Source: Candidatus Woesearchaeota archaeon (GTDB lineage: Archaea > Nanobdellota > Nanobdellia > Woesearchaeales > JABGUJ01). From it: a stretch of DNA of 64,000 nt. The notes beneath the pieces are model-generated. The model was not told the origin of the DNA, ran no database searches, and saw only the letters and a list, made by a program, of their open reading frames with translations. Shown piece after piece: positions 58,340 to 64,000 of the stretch. How positions within the stretch are numbered: position 1 is the first letter of the stretch; each line of letters starts with the position of its first letter. Both the position numbers and the translations under genes were made by a program. Location of the stretch: assembly GCA_018646625.1 (NCBI GenBank), contig JABGUJ010000002.1, forward strand, positions 1 through 64,000. The letters are read 5' to 3'.

Positions 58340-59731
58340 ATGATAGTTGGCGGGGACTTTTACGACTATGCACAGTGCCCTTGTAGGGTATTTCTTAATA
58401 AACACGGTGATCAAGCTAAGAGAACTGCTGTTTCAGATCTAATTCTTAAGCTAAAACAAGACAGTGTACTTCATAAAAAAGATGTAATTAAAGATATGAA
58501 ATATGCTGAAGTTGTGTTTAAAGATCTAGAAGAAGGCTTTAAGATGACATATTATCTGATGTCTACTGGCGTTCCTTTGATATATAATCCAGTATTAAAG
58601 TATGAAGAGTTCTTGGGTAGACCTGATTTATTGGTTAAAATGAAAGGTAAATCCAGATTTGGAAGCCATCATTATGTTCCTTGTTCTATCAAGATTGGAA
58701 AAAAACTGAAAGAAGAATACAAATTTCATTTAATGTACTATAGTTATTTACTCTCAATAATTCAAGGTGTTTATCCATCTACTGCATCTATCATTAATGC
58801 AGAAAAGAAAGATATCGCATTCAAGACAAATGAAGATAAGAAAAAGTTCGAAAAAGTAGTTGAACACATGAAAAGTATTTGCTTGGATAAAGAAAAAGTT
58901 GAACCTTCTTTAATCTCAGAATGTAAAGAATGTGTTTGGCAAAAACATTGCCTTGAACAGTTGAAAAAGAAAAAAGATTTATCTCTTGTTTATGGGCTGG
59001 GTACGGAAGATAGAGTGCTGCTTGAGAAAAGAGATGTTAAGAATATTAAAGATCTTTCAAAGATTGATGTTCCAAGAGTTGGTAAATTAAAAGGATTTAA
59101 TGAAAAAAAGTTGAAACAATGGGCTTTACAAGCAAAAAGCTTGTTAACTGATGAACCTATTGTTCTAAAAGAAGTTGAGTTTAACAAAGCAGAGACTGAA
59201 GTCTTCTTTGACATAGAGTGTGATTCTTCTCAGGGTGTTAATTATTTATTTGGAGCACTAGTTAGAGAGAAAGGTAAACGTGCAAAGTATATGGAGTTTT
59301 GGTCAGACAATGCTGAACAAGAAGAAGAGAAGTTTAGAGAGTTTTGTAAGTTTATTGATGGCTTAAAAAGAATTAAGATATATCATTATTCTACTTTTGA
59401 GAGAACTATGTTGAAAAAATTGTTGAAGAAATATAAGATATCTAAGAAAATATCTGAGAAGATAACCAAGAATCTTGTCGATCTATTTCCGTTAGTTACG
59501 AAATCTGTTGTATTGCCCGTTAGTTCTTACACTCTGAAGGATATAGCTGACTTTATGGGTTTTGAATGGAAGAATGAAAAATCATCAGGTGGTCAGAGTG
59601 TTTATTGGTATTCTCTTTGGCAAGAAGAAAATGATGAGAAGTACAAAAAATTATTGTTAGAATACAATATGAATGATTGTGAAGCACTTAAGGATATTAA
59701 AGAGTGGCTTGAGAAACAGAAATTAAACTAA
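58340..59731 (+). CDS. TM0106-family RecB-like/RNase H-like putative nuclease (start trimmed to ATG)
   Basis: VGGDFYDYAQCPCRVFLNKHGD, ECKECVWQKHC, EVFFDIECDSSQGVNYLFG, KIYHYSTFERTMLKKL, SYTLKDIADFMGFEW. Confidence 0.85.
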   Translation: MIVGGDFYDYAQCPCRVFLNKHGDQAKRTAVSDLILKLKQDSVLHKKDVIKDMKYAEVVFKDLEEGFKMTYYLMSTGVPLIYNPVLKYEEFLGRPDLLVKMKGKSRFGSHHYVPCSIKIGKKLKEEYKFHLMYYSYLLSIIQGVYPSTASIINAEKKDIAFKTNEDKKKFEKVVEHMKSICLDKEKVEPSLISECKECVWQKHCLEQLKKKKDLSLVYGLGTEDRVLLEKRDVKNIKDLSKIDVPRVGKLKGFNEKKLKQWALQAKSLLTDEPIVLKEVEFNKAETEVFFDIECDSSQGVNYLFGALVREKGKRAKYMEFWSDNAEQEEEKFREFCKFIDGLKRIKIYHYSTFERTMLKKLLKKYKISKKISEKITKNLVDLFPLVTKSVVLPVSSYTLKDIADFMGFEWKNEKSSGGQSVYWYSLWQEENDEKYKKLLLEYNMNDCEALKDIKEWLEKQKLN

Positions 59732-59733
59732 TT

Positions 59734-60315
59734 CTATTTGATCAGTTGTTTGGCTTCAGATGCTAAGAACATAATTAATCCTAGTGCTACCAGGCCAGAT
59801 GAAATAAAAATTCTAGTCATTTCTGAAATCAGATGACAAATAGTATTTGGACTGCATCCTTTGTCTATTAGTACTTCTGCAAATAACATTAGAAATGATG
59901 CGAGAATGAAGATGGCTGCAGATGATTTCACAAATATGGTCGTACTTTCCATTCTTAATGTCAAGTAAGAAACTACAATCACCACTATACTCATGATAAC
60001 TGGCAGTAATCCTGATAATTGGAGTATTTTTACATTTGATCCTATTAACAGTTTACTCATTTGTGGGAAAGTCGTAAAGAATATTGCAAAACATAATAAT
60101 AATATTCCTACGAGTAAAAACCGGCTGTTATCTTCATTATTCTCAATAAAGAATGCGAATATTAGTATTATGAAAGATACTGCAAACATGGCAGATATAA
60201 TGTGTACCATCATACCCCAGTACTGTGTGAGGTCTATGAACATATGATATACATTTGCAAGAAGTACAAGAAATATTGATACCTTCGCTAGATTCTTTAT
60301 GATCTCTGTGCTCAT
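59734..60315 (-). CDS. Hypothetical membrane protein
   Basis: 193 aa, multiple hydrophobic segments. Confidence 0.7.
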   Translation of the reverse strand: MSTEIIKNLAKVSIFLVLLANVYHMFIDLTQYWGMMVHIISAMFAVSFIILIFAFFIENNEDNSRFLLVGILLLCFAIFFTTFPQMSKLLIGSNVKILQLSGLLPVIMSIVVIVVSYLTLRMESTTIFVKSSAAIFILASFLMLFAEVLIDKGCSPNTICHLISEMTRIFISSGLVALGLIMFLASEAKQLIK

Positions 60316-60407
60316 GATTATTATTCTGCTAGTTCGCTTTTAATAGTTTTCGAAAAGATTAGCAAGATTTAATAGTTTGATATAGATTATTTCATCTAGG
60401 TGATAAT

Positions 60408-60599
60408 ATGGAATATGAGTTTCTTTCAATTTTGATCATAGTGTTGTTAGGACTTTGGAGTTTGCCTTGGAAAGGGGTGGCTTTATGGAAATCTGCAAGG
60501 AATAAGCAGAAAGTGTGGTTTGTTGTGCTATTCTTGGTTAATTCTTTAGCAATTCTTGAGATTATCTATCTTGTACGGTTCCAAAAGAAAAAGCGATAG
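60408..60599 (+). CDS. Small two-TM protein (DUF5652-like)
   Basis: LWSLPWKGVALWKSARNKQKVWFVVLFLVNSLAILEIIYL. Confidence 0.65.
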   Translation: MEYEFLSILIIVLLGLWSLPWKGVALWKSARNKQKVWFVVLFLVNSLAILEIIYLVRFQKKKR

Positions 60600-60639
60600 T
60601 TGCATAAGATTTATTAACTATTGAGATCATTTGCCACTT

Positions 60640-61206
60640 ATGGAGGAACAAGCACATCAATATACTATGAGGCATCACGGGCCTGGTACTTTTATGAGAT
60701 TTCCTCATACCAGATATGCCAGAACTGGAACTCAGGATGGTGATCTTGAAAGTGCAGTCGAAACTCCTGATTCTGATATTAATCTTCATCTGATGATTGC
60801 AGAACAGATTGGACTTAGTAGAATAGGTGATGGTGCAGGACTGTTTGATATTTTTTCACCGATGGCATCTTCAACTCATGCTTTAGTTTATTCTATTTCT
60901 GTTTACAGAGATCACCCGATGGACTGGTGGGGTCCACGTCTTGCTCATAGAGTTGGAATGTTGGATCGAAAGCAATGCAGTGCTGTCGGTGGAATGATAA
61001 TAAAACCTGGTGATTTTATTGGCGTAACTAGGGCAAGTCAATATGGAGATGTTGTGACGCATTTGTTAAATAATGATTTTGCAGGCGCCGTTTCACCAAT
61101 TAATATACATACTTATGATGAACCTGAAGAAATTGTAACTCAACGTGTTGTTGATAGAGCATTAGACTCACTAGTGGAATCAGGTGCTTGTTTAAGACTT
61201 GGTTGA
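60640..61206 (+). CDS. Hypothetical protein (start trimmed to ATG 60640)
   Basis: ORF starting MEEQAHQYTMRHHGPGTFMRFPHTRY...; no recognised family. Confidence 0.65.
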   Translation: MEEQAHQYTMRHHGPGTFMRFPHTRYARTGTQDGDLESAVETPDSDINLHLMIAEQIGLSRIGDGAGLFDIFSPMASSTHALVYSISVYRDHPMDWWGPRLAHRVGMLDRKQCSAVGGMIIKPGDFIGVTRASQYGDVVTHLLNNDFAGAVSPINIHTYDEPEEIVTQRVVDRALDSLVESGACLRLG

Positions 61207-61433
61207 TTTTTTTTTCTGTATACTGCGAAGTAATATATCATAGCAATTAAGCCAAGACCATAACCTGAGATGAAGAATATTACGAAGAGAATTATCCATT
61301 CCATCAATCCTTTCTTACATGCATCTATTAACATGTAAATTCCAAATAAATATGATGCAACTAATGTAGTTATTAACAAGATTACAAGAATGACGATTAA
61401 TACAATAAGTATTGATCCCTCCGAGTATATCAT
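61140..61433 (-). CDS. Small membrane protein
   Basis: Two or three hydrophobic segments; overlaps the HAD ORF by 4 nt; 3' end overlaps the opposite gene. Confidence 0.6.
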   Translation of the reverse strand: MIYSEGSILIVLIVILVILLITTLVASYLFGIYMLIDACKKGLMEWIILFVIFFISGYGLGLIAMIYYFAVYRKKNQPSLKQAPDSTSESNALSTTR

Positions 61434-62110
61434 TTTAATATTTTTGTGAGTTCACTAATGTCATTAATAATATGATCTGCTTTAACATTCAACTTCTTTG
61501 TTTTATTATATTGCTCATAGCCGTATAATGCAAAACATGTTTGCATTCCTAGTTTTCTTGCACCGCCAACATCTTTAGCAGGTTGATCTCCCACCATCAT
61601 TACTTCTTCAGGTTTTAATTTAAGTTCTTTTAGAGCTTTTTCAAAAGGTATTCTTGATGGCTTTCTTTCTTTAACATCTCCAAATGCCACAACTAAGTCA
61701 AAGAAATGATCTAACTTTAATTCTACCAATCTAATCCAAGCTTTTAGTCTTGGAGCATCAGATACTATTGCAAGTTTGTATCCTCTTTCTCTTAGTTTAA
61801 TTAAAGTAGGAATTACATTAGGGTAAGGTTCAATAAGAGATATCTGTGCTTTTCTATATGCGATGATACCTGCCGCCAATATTCTGTAATCTATTTTTTT
61901 GTTTATTACTTTAAGAAAATCTTCAAAGACGTGCTTATATTCCATACCGTGTTTATCATATATCTTGTAAAGAACCTTTTTTGCTTTATCTGCGGAGACT
62001 GGTAGACCCGCTCCAATCATTGCAAAAACTGCTGCTGAGATACAATCGTGTTTCATACGAAGAAAGTCCATTAATGTGTTGTCTAAATCGAATAATATTG
62101 CTTTTACCAT
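61430..62110 (-). CDS. HAD-superfamily hydrolase
   Basis: MVKAILFDLDNTLMDF, LAIVSDAPRLK, VMMVGDQPAKDVGGARKLGMQT. Confidence 0.92.
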   Translation of the reverse strand: MVKAILFDLDNTLMDFLRMKHDCISAAVFAMIGAGLPVSADKAKKVLYKIYDKHGMEYKHVFEDFLKVINKKIDYRILAAGIIAYRKAQISLIEPYPNVIPTLIKLRERGYKLAIVSDAPRLKAWIRLVELKLDHFFDLVVAFGDVKERKPSRIPFEKALKELKLKPEEVMMVGDQPAKDVGGARKLGMQTCFALYGYEQYNKTKKLNVKADHIINDISELTKILK

Positions 62111-62173
62111 ATGAATTTGAGGGTTTAAGCGATATTTAAGTGTTTTGATGGTTTTGAGAAAATTTATAAATAA

Positions 62174-62668
62174 TTGCTTAAATTCTTGATGTTAGGTGGA
62201 ACTAAGATGGTTGATTACGATACATTAAATTCATATGTTGATAGAACTAGTGAAGCGATTGAGCTTGCTAGAATTAGACTCGATCAGAGTCCTGCAGTGT
62301 ATAGAGTCGCATTAGGCGCAATTGAGCAACTCAAAAGTATGATTGTAAAGGCGCATCATGATACTTTAGATGTAGTTCCTGATATGGATCTGGCAGACCT
62401 TTTTACAGGGGATGTGTCTGACTATGCGCAGGCTTATGCTGTAGCTGAAGGGTATATTCTTAAAAGAATGGGTATGGTGGAATCTGTTGGTCCCGGTATT
62501 GGTGGCGTGCATCAAGTTCTTGCAGATGTAACTAGATTTAGATCGGATGGTAGACCGAATACAGTAGCATGTCAAGCTTTGGGAATTAGACTTGCAGAGT
62601 CTCCGGATGTCGCACTAGTTGATAGGGTTTTGAAAGAAACTTTTGAGATGGCTGTGCGAAAAGCGTAA
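62174..62668 (+). CDS. Hypothetical protein
   Basis: 164 aa ORF; internal ATG at ~62207 (MVDYDTLNSY) is a plausible start. Confidence 0.6.
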   Translation: MLKFLMLGGTKMVDYDTLNSYVDRTSEAIELARIRLDQSPAVYRVALGAIEQLKSMIVKAHHDTLDVVPDMDLADLFTGDVSDYAQAYAVAEGYILKRMGMVESVGPGIGGVHQVLADVTRFRSDGRPNTVACQALGIRLAESPDVALVDRVLKETFEMAVRKA

Positions 62669-62704
62669 GGAACTTTTTTATATTAATTCTTTATTTCTAT
62701 TTAT

Positions 62705-64000
62705 ATGATAAAAGAGGTGTTGGAGCTTATTTCTCCTTTGAAAAAAGCACTAAAGTATGTTTTCCTTGGTGCGTTGATATTAGAATTGCTTAAGCTAATT
62801 CCTAATGTAATATTCAAAGAGTTAATAGATTCATTAATAGTATTTGATAAATCTGGAATAAACTACGTTATATTTCTAGTTGTGCTTTCATTTGCTGTTT
62901 CAATAGTGGTTTCATTAACTGAAAAATTCTTTTATAATTTTAGTATTAAGACTATCGTAAAATCAGAAGTATCATTGATGAAAAAAGCTCAACAGAAACT
63001 AATGAATTTATCATTAGGTTATCATGAGAAACATCACACTGGAAAACAAGTTACAAGACTGACAAAAGGAATACATCACTTAAACGTTTTGATGTGGCAC
63101 TCAATATTTGACTTCATACCTGTGTGTCTACAAATAATCTACAGTACAACGTTCATTTTTTTTGTAAGTTGGAAAGTGGGAATATTATTTGTGATATTCA
63201 TACCTATATTCTTAGTCTACACTCACAAGATGGCGTTAAAAATACAACCCATTAGACACATTTATCATGAATGTTTTGAGAAAGCTTCTGGAAAACTTGG
63301 AGAGATGGTAATTAACATAAGAACAGTTAAAGATTTTAATCAAGAAGACGCTGAAAAAAAACTTTTTGATAACCAACTAGACTTATATCACCAATATGTA
63401 CAACAAAGAAGAGAATTTGAGAACTTTCATTTCACAATAAGAGATGTCATACTTCAAGTAGGAAGAATAATCACGCTTAGTGTCTCAATATATTTAGTAT
63501 ACATTGGAGAAATAACTGCGGGAAGTTTAGTTTTGATTGTTACTCTTAACGAGAAAGCATTTGCTTCTGTATATCGTGTTGGTAGAACTTATAATTATGT
63601 AGGAGATTCAATCTCAGGTGTTCAAAGACTAATTGATTTGATGAAAGAAAAAGCTTTGGTTATAGATAAGAAAAGTGCTAAATTATGCAAGAAACTTAAA
63701 GGAAGTATCGAGTTCAAGGATGTAGATTTTAGTTACACAAAAGGAGAACAAGTTCTAAAAGATATAAATTTCAAAGTAAAGCCTAAACAAGTGATAGCTT
63801 TAGTTGGAAGATCTGGCTGTGGGAAAAGCACAATAATAAAACTATTATACAGACATTTTGATATTGATTCTGGAACCATTCTATTAGATGGAAAAGATAT
63901 TACATCTTTCAAGATGGAATCTTTTAGAAAACATTTTGCTATTGTCTCTCAAGACGTAGAATTGTTTAATGCATCAATCTTAGAAAATTTGACATATGGT
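62705..64000 (+). CDS. ABC transporter, fused permease/ATPase (partial, runs off the right edge; not in the ORF track)
   Basis: Open frame from ATG 62705 to window end; multi-TM then VALVGRSGCGKSTIIKLLYRHFDIDSGTILLDGKDI..HFAIVSQDVELFNASILENLTYG. Confidence 0.92.
   Translation, partial: MIKEVLELISPLKKALKYVFLGALILELLKLIPNVIFKELIDSLIVFDKSGINYVIFLVVLSFAVSIVVSLTEKFFYNFSIKTIVKSEVSLMKKAQQKLMNLSLGYHEKHHTGKQVTRLTKGIHHLNVLMWHSIFDFIPVCLQIIYSTTFIFFVSWKVGILFVIFIPIFLVYTHKMALKIQPIRHIYHECFEKASGKLGEMVINIRTVKDFNQEDAEKKLFDNQLDLYHQYVQQRREFENFHFTIRDVILQVGRIITLSVSIYLVYIGEITAGSLVLIVTLNEKAFASVYRVGRTYNYVGDSISGVQRLIDLMKEKALVIDKKSAKLCKKLKGSIEFKDVDFSYTKGEQVLKDINFKVKPKQVIALVGRSGCGKSTIIKLLYRHFDIDSGTILLDGKDITSFKMESFRKHFAIVSQDVELFNASILENLTYG

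Overview
AT-rich archaeal chromosome segment. The 16S 5' end (ATTCCCGTTGATCCTGCGGG), BHB-intron tRNAs, the archaeal PIN/rpoE/spt4/rps24e/rps27ae block and many giant surface proteins suggest a DPANN lineage of Woesearchaeota/Pacearchaeota type; this assignment is inference. Main contents: (i) 16S rRNA 5' part on the minus strand at the left edge; (ii) tRNA-Glu, an intron-containing tRNA-Ile with a UAU anticodon, and an intron-containing tRNA-Ser; (iii) a five-gene, end-to-end overlapping minus-strand operon (4066-8609) that looks like a ubiquitin-like conjugation system: a protein ending in ...GLGGYK, a possible E2-like protein, an E1/ThiF protein with two adenylation-like domains, a JAMM peptidase and a transglutaminase-like protein; (iv) two paralogous clusters of very large secreted or membrane proteins (about 9.9-19.2 kb and 41.4-52.1 kb); (v) a surface-glycan locus with two Wzx-like flippases, two O-antigen-ligase-like proteins, an Stt3/AglB-like protein, glycosyltransferases and sugar-nucleotide enzymes; (vi) a HEPN/MNT pair, a TM0106-type nuclease, a large coiled-coil protein and an ABC transporter cut by the right edge. 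The ubiquitin-like operon is the best candidate for an undescribed system. A 49-aa ORF with the ferredoxin:thioredoxin reductase Cys signature, missing from the supplied ORF track, is also notable. All family calls are from reading motifs; no searches or structure predictions were run.
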